Translations under genes and position numbers: made by a program | The notes under the pieces: model-generated | The model's input: only the letters and a program-made list of their open reading frames with translations | What the model was told of the DNA's origin: nothing | Databases searched by the model: none | DNA from: CAIWHR01 sp963846855 | Lineage (GTDB): Bacteria; Pseudomonadota; Gammaproteobacteria; Burkholderiales; Casimicrobiaceae | Assembly: GCA_963846855.1 (NCBI GenBank) | Contig: CAWJXK010000003.1 | Coordinates: 124,001 to 188,000, forward strand | Direction: 5' to 3' | DNA: 64,000 nucleotides | Part shown: positions 13,680 to 22,156 of the stretch, piece after piece | Position numbering within the stretch: position 1 is the first letter of the stretch | Layout of the letters: every line of letters begins with the position of its first letter

Positions 13680-15047
13680 ATGACCCCAAACCGCCTGTTC
13701 CGCACATGGCTGCGCCCGTTTGCCGGACTTACCGCGCTCGCCGCCATGCTCGCGCTTTCCGCCTGCGGAGGCGGCAGCGGCGCGCCGAACAATCCGTACG
13801 GAGACGGGACGGTGCTCCCGGGTCCGCTGACGGTCCTGCCGGCGATCGCCACCGCGTACTCGGGCAATCCGACAACGTTGACCGTAACCGGCGGCACCCC
13901 CCCGTACAGCGCGTTCTCGTCCAACTCCGCGGTTCTCCCGGTGTCGCAGGCCGTCTCGGGGCAGACCATTCTGCTGCTGCCCGCCAATGTCGGGGCGGAT
14001 ACAGGCGTCCAGATTTCGGTGCAGGACAGCCTCGGCGTCACGGCCATCGCGTCGGTGACCGTCAGTCCGGCGCCACTGCTGCCCAATCTCATCACGGTGA
14101 CGCCCAACGGGGATTGCGCCGGATCGAACAACCTTTGCTCGGGTGGAACCGGGACGGCAACGGTGGTCGTGACCGCCCCGGGCGGAGGCGGCATTGCGGG
14201 ACGGCAGGTCCGCTTCGACGTCGTGTCCGGCAGCTACGCGCTGCAGTCGGCGAACCCGTCGTTCCCGCTTGTCACGTCGCTGACTGTGGTGACCGACGCC
14301 AACGGCACCGCGACCGCCGGCATCGTCGTCAACGTCAACGCCGTGACCCAGATCGCGACGATCCGCGCCACCGACGTCACCACCGGCAACCAGGTCACCG
14401 GCAACTTCACGATCCAGCAGCTGGTCGACGGATCGGCCATCCTGTCCGTCATTCCGAATGGCAACACGACCATCACCGGGCCCACGACGACAAGCTGCTC
14501 GAGCGGCGCCGACGTTTCCTTCTACGTCTTCGGCGGCACGCCTCCGTACAAGATCGCCGTTCCGTTCCCGGGGGACGTGTCGTTGCTCGGCTCGCCCGTA
14601 TTCACCAACGGCGGGCACTTCGACGTCATCACGAACGGCGCCTGCTTCACGAACATGCCCTTCGTGATCACCGATGCCACCGGGCGCACGATCCCCGCAG
14701 GATCGTCGCCAACCCTGTCGAACGTCGTGGGAACCACGGCGCCACCGCCGCCATCGCCGCTCGTCATCAGCCCGACGACGCACCAACCCAGATCGGGTGC
14801 GCCGGCAAGACATTCCCGTTCACCCTGCTGGGCGGCACGCCGCCGTATAGCGCGACGATACGCTGGCGCCGGTGCCGGTACCCGCGGTCACGCCGATACT
14901 GAACAGCCCGGTGACCACGGCGGGCGGGACGCTCAACGTGCAGTTCCCGGCAGCGCCCCGGTTCCGCCGGGAACGGTCGGCACGGTGACGATCCTGGATG
15001 CGAGCTCGCCGCAGCAGACGACCTCCGCAACGATCACTTGCAACTGA
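13680..15047 (+). CDS. Putative lipoprotein with repeated GGTPPY domains, three probable indels
   Basis: I do not recognise this family. The ATG at 13680 opens a lipoprotein signal peptide with lipobox LSAC (lipid-modified Cys at residue 29), so the mature protein should be membrane-anchored. The rest is Thr/Val/Gly/Pro-rich beta-type sequence. Three copies of a GGTPPY motif (near 13890, 14531 and 14831) suggest tandem immunoglobulin-like domains, and several cysteines may pair within domains. Near 14785, 14860 and 14950 the reading shifts frame three times. Each is repaired by adding one base, after which the original frame resumes and ends at TGA 15045-15047 in SATITCN. A strong terminator follows. 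In related genomes a dGTPase gene often sits between aroB and gltB; here this gene occupies that place. Confidence 0.7.
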   Translation: MTPNRLFRTWLRPFAGLTALAAMLALSACGGGSGAPNNPYGDGTVLPGPLTVLPAIATAYSGNPTTLTVTGGTPPYSAFSSNSAVLPVSQAVSGQTILLLPANVGADTGVQISVQDSLGVTAIASVTVSPAPLLPNLITVTPNGDCAGSNNLCSGGTGTATVVVTAPGGGGIAGRQVRFDVVSGSYALQSANPSFPLVTSLTVVTDANGTATAGIVVNVNAVTQIATIRATDVTTGNQVTGNFTIQQLVDGSAILSVIPNGNTTITGPTTTSCSSGADVSFYVFGGTPPYKIAVPFPGDVSLLGSPVFTNGGHFDVITNGACFTNMPFVITDATGRTIPAGSSPTLSNVVGTTAPPPPSPLVISPTTHQPRSGAPARHSRSPCWAARRRIARRYAGAGAGTRGHADTEQPGDHGGRDAQRAVPGSAPVPPGTVGTVTILDASSPQQTTSATITCN

Positions 15048-15079
15048 ACGCGGCAAGCCGCTTCACGCGAGAAATTCGA

Positions 15080-15106
15080 AACGGCGCCCTCGGGCGCCGT
15101 TTTTTT
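15080..15106 (+). terminator. Rho-independent terminator after the lipoprotein gene
   Basis: Perfect 8 bp stem ACGGCGCC / GGCGCCGT with a CTCG loop, followed by a run of seven T. It sits 33 nt past the lipoprotein stop and just before the convergent aroB 3' end. Confidence 0.9.
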
Positions 15107-15125
15107 CGTGCTCGGGCGAGCGGCG

Positions 15126-16199
15126 TCAGGGTAGGACCGCCGCTAGGTCGAGGCTGGGAACTTCGCTCGTGACATGCGCGTCGCCAATGCCGCGCAACAG
15201 CACGAACCGGATCGCGCCCGCGGCGACCTTCTTGTCGCGGCCCATCAATTCAAGATAGCGATCGGCGCCGAGCGGCTCGCCCTCGATCGGCAGACGCGCG
15301 CGCCGCAGGACTTCGCGAAGCCGCGAAGCCTCGGCTTCCTGCAGCATTCCCAGCCGGACGGACAACCGGGCCGCCATCACCATCCCCGCCGCGACCGCTT
15401 CGCCATGCAGCCAACGGCCGTATCCCGCGCCGGCTTCGATCGCGTGACCGAAGGTGTGGCCGAAGTTGAGCAGCGCCCGGACGCCCGATTCGCGCTCGTC
15501 CGCCGCGACGACGTCCGCCTTGATCGCGCAGCTCCTCTCGATCGCGTGCGCGAGCGCCTGCGGCTCGCGCGCCAGAAGCCGGTCCATGTTCTGTTCGAGC
15601 CACTCGAAGAATGATCGGTCGCGGATCGCGCCGTACTTCACGACTTCGGCAAGCCCGGCATTGAGCTCGCGCTCGGGCAGCGTGCGAAGACAGTCCGGAT
15701 CGATCAGCACCGCAAGAGGCTGGTGGAAGGCGCCGATCAGGTTCTTGCCGAGCGGATGGTTGACGCCGGTCTTGCCGCCCACCGACGAATCGACCTGCGC
15801 GAGTAGCGTGGTCGGCACCTGGACCAGGGGGACGCCGCGCAGGTAGGTCGCGGCAGCGAATCCCGCGATGTCGCCCACGACGCCGCCGCCGAGGGCAATC
15901 ACGGTCGTCGTTCGCTCGGCGCGAAGCTCGATCAGCCGGGTGATGACGGCGTCGAGTGTGTGCAGCGTCTTGCGGCTCTCGCCGTCGGGGACAAGGATAT
16001 CGTCACTGGCGATTCCGGCCGCGGAAAGGCTTTCCTGCAACGTCTGCAGCCAGCTCGCCGCCACGACGGGATTGCTGACGATGACCGCTTGCGGCGCGGG
16101 CAGGATCGGCGCGAGCAGACGGCCCGCATCACGGATGAGTCCGGCGCCGACATGGATCGGATAGCTTCGCGCGCCGAGGCCGACGCAGAGTGTGCGCAT
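15126..16199 (-). CDS. aroB: 3-dehydroquinate synthase
   Basis: Second step of the shikimate pathway: NAD- and metal-dependent cyclisation of DAHP to 3-dehydroquinate in the cytoplasm. The 357 residues carry the NAD-binding ALGGGVVGDIAGF motif, the QVPTTLLAQVDSSVGGK segment, and the metal-ligand histidines in NFGHTFGHAIE and LHGEAV. I chose ATG at 16199 (MRTLCVGLG), which gives the usual N-terminus. An in-frame GTG at 16208 overlaps the aroK stop as GTGA and is the alternative. It forms an operon with aroK. Confidence 0.95.
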   Translation of the reverse strand: MRTLCVGLGARSYPIHVGAGLIRDAGRLLAPILPAPQAVIVSNPVVAASWLQTLQESLSAAGIASDDILVPDGESRKTLHTLDAVITRLIELRAERTTTVIALGGGVVGDIAGFAAATYLRGVPLVQVPTTLLAQVDSSVGGKTGVNHPLGKNLIGAFHQPLAVLIDPDCLRTLPERELNAGLAEVVKYGAIRDRSFFEWLEQNMDRLLAREPQALAHAIERSCAIKADVVAADERESGVRALLNFGHTFGHAIEAGAGYGRWLHGEAVAAGMVMAARLSVRLGMLQEAEASRLREVLRRARLPIEGEPLGADRYLELMGRDKKVAAGAIRFVLLRGIGDAHVTSEVPSLDLAAVLP

Positions 16200-16204
16200 C
16201 GGCG

Positions 16205-16735
16205 TCACGCCTGCGCCGAGTCGCGCATGCCGGGGGCGAACTCGGCCGCGAACCGGGCGATCGCCTCGCGATCGGAATGGACCACGTGCCCGGCGATCTC
16301 GCGGTAGAGGGAGTCACGCTGCGCGTAGAGCTCGCGGAGCCTGGCGAGCGGGTCGGGTGCGTTGAGCAGTGGACGATCGCGGCTGCGGCGCGTGCGCTCG
16401 CGCAGCGTGTCGGGCTCGGCGTGGAGATAGACAATGGTTCCGTTCGCCTTCAGCCGCTCCCGGTTCACCGGTCGTATCACGACACCTCCGCCGGTGCCGA
16501 GGACGATTCCCGTGCGCAGGACGATTTCGGCCAGCATCGCTTCCTCGCGGTCGCGGAACGCCGCCTCACCTTCGATCTCGAATATCGTCGGGATCGTAAC
16601 GCCGAGCCGGCGCTCGAGCTCCGCGTCGGCGTCGACGAACGTGAGGCCGAGCCGCCGCGCGAGTTGCCGGCCGAGCGTCGACTTGCCCGCGCCGGGCAGC
16701 CCGACAAGAAAGAGATTGTTGCGGAGTAGCTGCAC
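16205..16735 (-). CDS. aroK: Shikimate kinase
   Basis: ATP-dependent phosphorylation of shikimate to shikimate 3-phosphate in the cytoplasm. The 176 residues include Walker A GLPGAGKS (12-19), the shikimate and metal-binding D35-x-D37 in FVDADAE, and the GTGGGVV substrate loop. The arginine-rich lid lies around RRSRDRPLL. It follows pilQ at about 120 bp and precedes aroB with a near-overlap, a pilQ-aroK-aroB order widely conserved in beta- and gammaproteobacteria. Confidence 0.96.
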   Translation of the reverse strand: MQLLRNNLFLVGLPGAGKSTLGRQLARRLGLTFVDADAELERRLGVTIPTIFEIEGEAAFRDREEAMLAEIVLRTGIVLGTGGGVVIRPVNRERLKANGTIVYLHAEPDTLRERTRRSRDRPLLNAPDPLARLRELYAQRDSLYREIAGHVVHSDREAIARFAAEFAPGMRDSAQA

Positions 16736-16827
16736 CGCAGCATTGTAGAGGATCGGAATGGGACCGACGAGCGCGGCGGCGCCGTGCGCGACGCGATGCC
16801 GCGACTGAATTGAATCGTCAGCAGCCG

Positions 16828-16853
16828 AACCGCCGCCGCATCCGCGGCGGCGG
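16828..16853 (-). terminator. Strong GC hairpin just after pilQ, no U-tract
   Basis: Perfect 11 bp stem ACCGCCGCCGC / GCGGCGGCGGT around a 4-base loop, 5 nt past the pilQ stop codon. No T-run follows on the minus strand, so it is more likely an mRNA-stabilising or attenuating hairpin between the pil operon and aroKB than a full intrinsic terminator. Confidence 0.5.
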
Positions 16854-16858
16854 TCGCG

Positions 16859-19135
16859 TCACTTGACGCTGGTCAGCGAGTCCTTGATGACCCGCGGCGT
16901 GAGGAAGATCAGCAGTTCCGTCTTTTCGGTCGTGCGGCTCGTCTGCTTGAACAGATAGCCGATCACCGGTATTTCGCCCAGGAACGGCACGCTGTTGATC
17001 GTGTTGTTCGACGTCTCTTCGTAGATGCCGCCGATGACCGCGGTGTCGCCGTTGTTGACGGTGATCTGCGTGGTCACGTTCTTGGTGTCGATCGACGGCA
17101 CAAATCCGCCGTTGCCGGTCGGCACGAACTGGCCGACCGAGTCCTTGTGGATCTCGACGCCCATCGTGATCCGGTTGTCCGGCGTGATCTGCGGCGTGAC
17201 GAGAAGGCTCAGCACCGCCTTCTTGAAGGTCACCGTCGCCGGATTGTTCGCCGTTCCCGGCGTCACCACCGGCACTTCGGTGCCCTGCTCGATCTGCGCC
17301 TTCTGGTTGTCGGCGGTCACGACGCGCGGGCTCGAGACGACCTTGCCCCGGTTGTCGGCCTCGAGCGCGGACAGCTCGAGATTGATCAGGTTGCCGCTGC
17401 CGAGGTTGATCAGGGTCAGGGCGATCTGGCCGGCCGGGTTGATCACCGGCAGATTGACGTTGAGCTGCGGCGAATCGGAGTAGCCGGCGGTGGCGATGCC
17501 GGAGGCGAGCTCGAACGGCGTCTGCGTTCTCGTTTCGCGCGTGCAGGTGGGTGGCGTGGTCGCCGTCCCGCCCGTGCAGGTCACGACCGGCTGCGTGCTG
17601 AGCGTGCCGCCCTGGCCGCCGGCATAGCGCTTGTTGTTGAACGTGAAGCCGGTCTGCACGCCGAAGCGGACGCCGAGCTGCCGGCTGAAGTTATCGTTGG
17701 CGTTGACGATACGCGCCTCGATCATCACCTGCCGGTTCGGGATGTCGATCTGGCGAATGATCTTGCGCAGCTCCTCCAGACGGCTCGCCGTGTCCTGCAC
17801 GAAAAGGATGTTCGTTCGCGGATCGACCATGGCGACGCCGCGCTTCGAGATGAACGAACCCTGCCCGCCGGTCGTCGCAGTCTGCCCGGCGCCGAGGCCG
17901 AACTGCTGCTGCTTGTTGGTGCTGATCAGGTTCAGCAGGTCGTTCGCCTTGATGTAATTGAGCTGGAACGACTCCGAGATCAGCGGCTCGAGATCGCTGA
18001 TCGCCTGCGCGTTCTCGAGGTACTGCCGCTCCTTGAGCGCGATCTCCTCGCGCGGCGCGATGAGCACGACATTGCCGTTCTTGCGCATGTCGAGGCCCTT
18101 CGTCTGCATGATGATGTCGAGCGCCTGATCCCAGGGAATGTCCTTGAGCCGCAGCGTGAGGCTGCCCGTGACGGTGTCGCTGGTGATGATGTTGAGCCCG
18201 GTGAAGTCCGCGATCACCTGCAGCACCGCGCGCACTTCGACATTCTGGAAGTTGAGCGACAGCTTCTCGCCCTTGTAGCCCTGGCGCGTCCCCTGCGTCA
18301 GCTTGTTCGGGTCGTCCTGGATCGGCTTCACCTCGAGGATGAACCGGTTGTTGGTCTGGTAGGCGGCGTGCTCCCACAGTCCCTTGGGCTCGATCACCAT
18401 CCGCGTGTTCGGACCCTGCTTGAACGTGTCGACGGCGACCACGGGCGTGCCGAAGTCCTGCACGTCGAGCCGGCGCTCGAGATTGCGCGGCAGCGAGGTC
18501 TTCACGAAGTCGACGATCAGCGACTTGCCCTGCTGGCGGATGTCGATCCCGGTCGAGTTGTCCGACAGGTCGACGACGATCCGGCCCTCGCCGTTGACGC
18601 CGCGACGGAAGTCGACGTCGCGCAGCGAATGCTCGACGTCGCCGGGCTGCGATTCGGCGAACCGCTGGACGGTCTGCGTCGTCGCCTCGAGCTGGCCGCC
18701 CTGGTCGAAGAGCGTGACCAGCACGGCGTTGCCCTCGACGTTGGTCTGGAACGTCTGCGGCCGGTTGAGGTTGAACACGACACGGGTCCGGTTCGCGACC
18801 TGGATCACGTTGAGACTGCGCAGCGCCGGGTCGTCGATGGTGCGCTGCGTCGCGCCGAGGCCGTTCAGCGTGTCGAGGAAGTCGAGCGCGATGCGCGGCG
18901 GGCTGGCGATCGCGAAGCCGGCCGGCGGATTGGCCGGCGGCGCGGACAGCACGAACTTGACGATCGTGTTGCCCGAAGTCCCCTTGGAGACGGTCATCGA
19001 CTGGATCGTGTTCGCTTCCTGCGCGAAGGCGGCGCCGGATGCCAGCAGCGCGAGACCCGCGAGGAATGCCGCGAGGATGCCGCGGGTACGCCGGGTCCCG
19101 ATCACCGGGGTGTCACACCAAACGAACGCGCTCAT
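16859..19135 (-). CDS. pilQ: Type IV pilus secretin PilQ
   Basis: Outer-membrane secretin that forms the gated channel for the type IV pilus. The 758 residues have a Sec signal peptide (cleavage likely after AFA, about residue 38) and N-terminal AMIN-type beta domains (about 45-290) thought to bind peptidoglycan. Secretin N0/STN and N1 domains follow (about 300-480), then the C-terminal secretin beta-barrel with VPFLGEIPVIGYLF near the end. It is the last gene of pilMNOPQ, 11 nt after pilP. The family and operon agree, so the identification is secure. Confidence 0.96.
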   Translation of the reverse strand: MSAFVWCDTPVIGTRRTRGILAAFLAGLALLASGAAFAQEANTIQSMTVSKGTSGNTIVKFVLSAPPANPPAGFAIASPPRIALDFLDTLNGLGATQRTIDDPALRSLNVIQVANRTRVVFNLNRPQTFQTNVEGNAVLVTLFDQGGQLEATTQTVQRFAESQPGDVEHSLRDVDFRRGVNGEGRIVVDLSDNSTGIDIRQQGKSLIVDFVKTSLPRNLERRLDVQDFGTPVVAVDTFKQGPNTRMVIEPKGLWEHAAYQTNNRFILEVKPIQDDPNKLTQGTRQGYKGEKLSLNFQNVEVRAVLQVIADFTGLNIITSDTVTGSLTLRLKDIPWDQALDIIMQTKGLDMRKNGNVVLIAPREEIALKERQYLENAQAISDLEPLISESFQLNYIKANDLLNLISTNKQQQFGLGAGQTATTGGQGSFISKRGVAMVDPRTNILFVQDTASRLEELRKIIRQIDIPNRQVMIEARIVNANDNFSRQLGVRFGVQTGFTFNNKRYAGGQGGTLSTQPVVTCTGGTATTPPTCTRETRTQTPFELASGIATAGYSDSPQLNVNLPVINPAGQIALTLINLGSGNLINLELSALEADNRGKVVSSPRVVTADNQKAQIEQGTEVPVVTPGTANNPATVTFKKAVLSLLVTPQITPDNRITMGVEIHKDSVGQFVPTGNGGFVPSIDTKNVTTQITVNNGDTAVIGGIYEETSNNTINSVPFLGEIPVIGYLFKQTSRTTEKTELLIFLTPRVIKDSLTSVK

Positions 19136-19146
19136 GATCCTCGCTC

Positions 19147-19665
19147 CTATTTCTTATCGGACTGGATGAGCTGCAGCGTGCTCGAGCGCTCGGTCCAGTC
19201 TCCCGCCCCGTCCTGCACGAGTTCGCGCAGGCGAATTTCTCCATCGGTAACGTTGGTGACGATGCCGAAGTTCTGTCCGACGTAACCGCCCTGGCGAACC
19301 TGGTAGAGGTCCCGGTCCGGCGTTCGCACCAGCGCGTACATCGTCCTTCCGCGCTCGAGCGTCCCCACCATGTTGAGCGATTCCAGCGGGTACGCCTCGA
19401 GCGGCTCGCGACGCCGATTGAGATCGGGTGCGAGCTTGCTGCCGCCCTTGGTGGGCTCGATCTTGCGGGGCTTGAACGGGTCGGGGAGGTCGAACGCGTT
19501 GTAGGCGAACGGCTCGTACGGCTTCATCTGCGGAAGCGGGTCGAGCTTGCCTTTGGCGCCCTTGCCCTGCTCGGCCATCCAGTCGCGCAAATCCTTGTAG
19601 CCTTCTCCGCCGCAGCCGGCGAGAAGAAGGCAGACAGCCGCCGCAAGCGTCAGCCAGTACCTCAT
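19147..19665 (-). CDS. pilP: Type IV pilus lipoprotein PilP
   Basis: Inner-membrane-anchored lipoprotein that links the PilN/PilO dimer to the PilQ secretin across the periplasm. The 172 residues start with a lipoprotein signal and lipobox LAGC (Cys18). A flexible Pro/Lys-rich stretch precedes a C-terminal HR/beta-sandwich domain with the typical SLNMVGTLERGRTMYALV segment. The start overlaps the pilO stop by four bases (ATGA), which indicates translational coupling. Confidence 0.95.
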   Translation of the reverse strand: MRYWLTLAAAVCLLLAGCGGEGYKDLRDWMAEQGKGAKGKLDPLPQMKPYEPFAYNAFDLPDPFKPRKIEPTKGGSKLAPDLNRRREPLEAYPLESLNMVGTLERGRTMYALVRTPDRDLYQVRQGGYVGQNFGIVTNVTDGEIRLRELVQDGAGDWTERSSTLQLIQSDKK

Positions 19666-20298
19666 TTTTTGGCCTTGTCCTTCGCCTCGCGTGCCGCCCG
19701 GCGCTGTTTCGCGACTTCCTCCTCGTCGAGGTAGCGGAAGGTCTTTGCCTGGGCCTCCATGCTGAGCACGCCCTTGTCGTTGTGGATCACGACATCGTTC
19801 AAGGTGACGATCCGCGGCAGTTGCGCGACATCGCTCGCGAACGCGCCCATGTCATGATAATTGCCGGTGATCCTGATGTTGATCGGCAGCTCGGCATAGA
19901 ACTCGGCGACCTTTTCCTGCGACGCCGGCCGGAAGAGGTCGAACTGCAGTCCGCGCCCCAGGCCCGCCTGGTTGATATCAGTGAGCAGCGCGTCCATCTC
20001 CGACTTGTTCGGAAGCTGCTTGAGGAGCGCGCCAAACGAATCCTCGATTTCATGGAGCTGCTGGACGTAGAGGTCGAAGTTCACCGCCTTCGCCTTCTTG
20101 GTCGCGTACTGCTCGCGCAGCGACGTCTCTTCCACGCGCGCTTTTTCCAGCGCGTCGTACTGGTCCTTCCAGTCGAGGAACGCGCCGCCGATCAGGATGA
20201 CGATGACGATCACCAGCGAAAATGGCGAGTTTGGGCGCGAGCGGCCAGTTGCCGACGTCGCGGAATCGCAAACGGCGAAGGTCGTCGAGGGTCGTCAT
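19662..20298 (-). CDS. pilO: Type IV pilus inner-membrane protein PilO, one probable indel
   Basis: Forms a heterodimer with PilN in the inner-membrane alignment subcomplex. The real start is the ATG at 20298 (MTTLDDLRRLRFRDVGNWP), overlapping the pilN stop as ATGA. The reading frame breaks near 20219-20222. Removing one base from the run of four T (minus strand) joins KLAI to SLVIVIVILIGGAFLDW, restoring the single transmembrane helix. A coiled coil (about 35-90) and a C-terminal ferredoxin-like periplasmic domain follow. Without the correction only 183 residues from an internal ATG would be predicted, lacking the cytoplasmic N-terminus. Confidence 0.9.
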
Positions 20299-20916
20299 GC
20301 CTTGGCCGCCTTGGGTGCCTATCGCCGGCGCCGGACGGACGTCACCGGGCGGCGTCTCGCGCTTCAGCTGGAAGCTCAGCGTGAACTCGTTGACGCGCGG
20401 CTCCTGCCCGCCCTGCCGCGCCATCGGATTCGCGACGGACTTGATCTCGACGAGCTCGGGCTGCGTGAGCCACGGCGAGGTCTCGATGTTGCGCATCAGC
20501 GTCGAGACCCGGGCGTTCGACTGCGCGTAGCCGACCACCGTAACCTTGGTTCCCTGCTGCCGCAGCGAGTGCAGGTAGACGCCGTCGGGCAGCTGCCGGA
20601 CCATCTGATCGAGCAGGTGCACCGCCTCGGTCCGGTTGGTCTGGAGCATTTCCACGACCTGTTTGCGCGCCAGCAGCGCCTGCGTCTGCTCGCGGAGCCT
20701 GTCGATCTCCTTGATCTGCTCGTCGAGCTTGGCGATCTCGGTCTTCAGAAGCTTGTTGGCGCCCTGCTGATGCTCGATCTGGCTCGACAGCAGCACGTGA
20801 CCGAGGCCGACGACGGACAGCGCCAGCAGGGCAAGCCCCACGGCGATGGAAACGAACTGCCGTTGGCGTGCCTGCCGCTTCTGCTCGCGGTGAGGCAGCA
20901 GATTGATGCGGATCAT
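20295..20916 (-). CDS. pilN: Type IV pilus inner-membrane protein PilN, one probable indel
   Basis: Partner of PilO; its cytoplasmic N-terminus binds PilM. The conserved start MIRINLLPHRE is the PilM-binding motif, followed by one transmembrane helix (about 21-43), a coiled coil (about 44-80) and a periplasmic ferredoxin-like domain. As written the frame runs past the expected end into pilO. Removing one base near 20318-20319 gives the C-terminus APKAAKA and a TGA at 20297-20295 that overlaps the pilO ATG. A natural PilN-PilO fusion is unlikely, because the pilO part itself breaks frame soon afterwards. Confidence 0.9.
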
Positions 20917-22004
20917 TCGAAGCTCCGCAGCGCGAGACCCGTGGCAATCAGCAGCAGCGGCGCGTCCTGCGCCAGCTGCCGCGGGCGGATCCGGTCGGAC
21001 GCCGCCATGCCGCCGAAGGGGTTCGCGACGACGGTGGCCACTCCGGCGCGCTTGGCCACGAGCTCGTCCAGCCCGGGCAGCAGCGCTCCGCCGCCCGCCA
21101 GGACGACGTGGTCGACCTGGCTGTAGGAGGTGGATGTGAAGAAGAATTGGAGCGCGCGCGTGATCTCGAGCGCCAGCGTCTCCATGAAGGGCTGCAGCAC
21201 GTCGGCGTCGTAGTTCTCCGGAAGGCCCTGGTTCTTCTTCGCCGATTCAGCCTCCTCCGGCGAAAGGTTGAACGCACGCTGTATGTCGTGGGTCAACTGG
21301 TTGCCGCCAAAGGCCTGATCCCGGGAGAACAGGAACTGATCGTTTCGCAGAACGTAGAAATGGGTGACGTGGGCGCCGATGTCGACCAGGGCGATGTTCT
21401 GATCGCGGCCGCTCACGGGAAGGGTCGGCGCGATCAGCCTGAAGGCCTCCTGGGTCGCATAGGACTCGACGTCCATGACCAGCGGCTTCAGGCCGGCGGC
21501 CTCGGCGATGGCGACGCGGTCCTCGACCTTTTCCTTGCGCGAGGCCGCGATCAGGATCTCGACCTCGTCGGGATTGTTGGGCGCCGGCCCCAGGACCTGG
21601 AAGTCGAGGTTGACCTCGTCCAGCGCGAAGGGGATGTATTGGTTCGCCTCGGCCTCGACGGCGAGCTCGAGCTCCTCCTCCTTCTGGCCGGAGGGGACGA
21701 TGATCTTCTTGGTGATCACCATCGCCGCCGGCAGCGCCAGCGCGACCTTGCGGTTGTGGCTGCCGAGGCGCTTGTGCGCCCGCCGCAGCGCCTCGCTCAC
21801 CTGGTCGAGGTTGGCGATGTTGCCGTCGGTGACGACGTCCTTGGGCAGGTTCTCGACGGCGTACCGCTCCAGGCGGTAGGCTCCGTTGCCGGCGTCCGCA
21901 AGCTCGACGAGCTTGATCGAGGTCGAGCTGATGTCGACCCCGACCAGGGACGGCGATTTTGTCCGAAAAACGTCAAGTGCCGAATTTAGGGTTTCTATGA
22001 GCAT
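20913..22004 (-). CDS. pilM: Type IV pilus assembly ATPase-like protein PilM
   Basis: Actin-like (FtsA/MreB fold) cytoplasmic protein that binds the N-terminus of PilN. The 363 residues include the phosphate-1 motif VGVDISSTSIKL (about 21-32), a second phosphate motif ALVDIGAHVTHFYV, and the adenosine motif VVLAGGGALLPGLDE near the C-terminus. It is the first gene of pilMNOPQ and overlaps pilN by four bases. It is divergent from ponA across 152 bp, the classic arrangement in this phylum. Confidence 0.95.
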   Translation of the reverse strand: MLIETLNSALDVFRTKSPSLVGVDISSTSIKLVELADAGNGAYRLERYAVENLPKDVVTDGNIANLDQVSEALRRAHKRLGSHNRKVALALPAAMVITKKIIVPSGQKEEELELAVEAEANQYIPFALDEVNLDFQVLGPAPNNPDEVEILIAASRKEKVEDRVAIAEAAGLKPLVMDVESYATQEAFRLIAPTLPVSGRDQNIALVDIGAHVTHFYVLRNDQFLFSRDQAFGGNQLTHDIQRAFNLSPEEAESAKKNQGLPENYDADVLQPFMETLALEITRALQFFFTSTSYSQVDHVVLAGGGALLPGLDELVAKRAGVATVVANPFGGMAASDRIRPRQLAQDAPLLLIATGLALRSFE

Positions 22005-22088
22005 GGCGAACGTCGGCGCAATGCTGACAATCTACATTAAAGGTTGGCAGCAAGTATGAATCTTGTCAAATTGTTTGCCGGGCCGGGA

Positions 22089-22115
22089 TTGCTTTGTTGT
22101 ATGCCCGCCTATAAT
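22089..22115 (+). promoter_or_regulatory. Probable sigma-70 promoter of ponA
   Basis: Perfect -10 TATAAT at 22110-22115 with TTGCTT at 22089-22094 (15 bp spacer, shorter than ideal), about 41 bp upstream of the ponA ATG. On the other strand, TTGACA (22069-22064) may belong to a pilM promoter, but no matching -10 is clear. Confidence 0.55.
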
Positions 22116-22156
22116 TCCCGGCTCCTTCCGCTCCGATAGGCAAGTTTTATTCCTCC

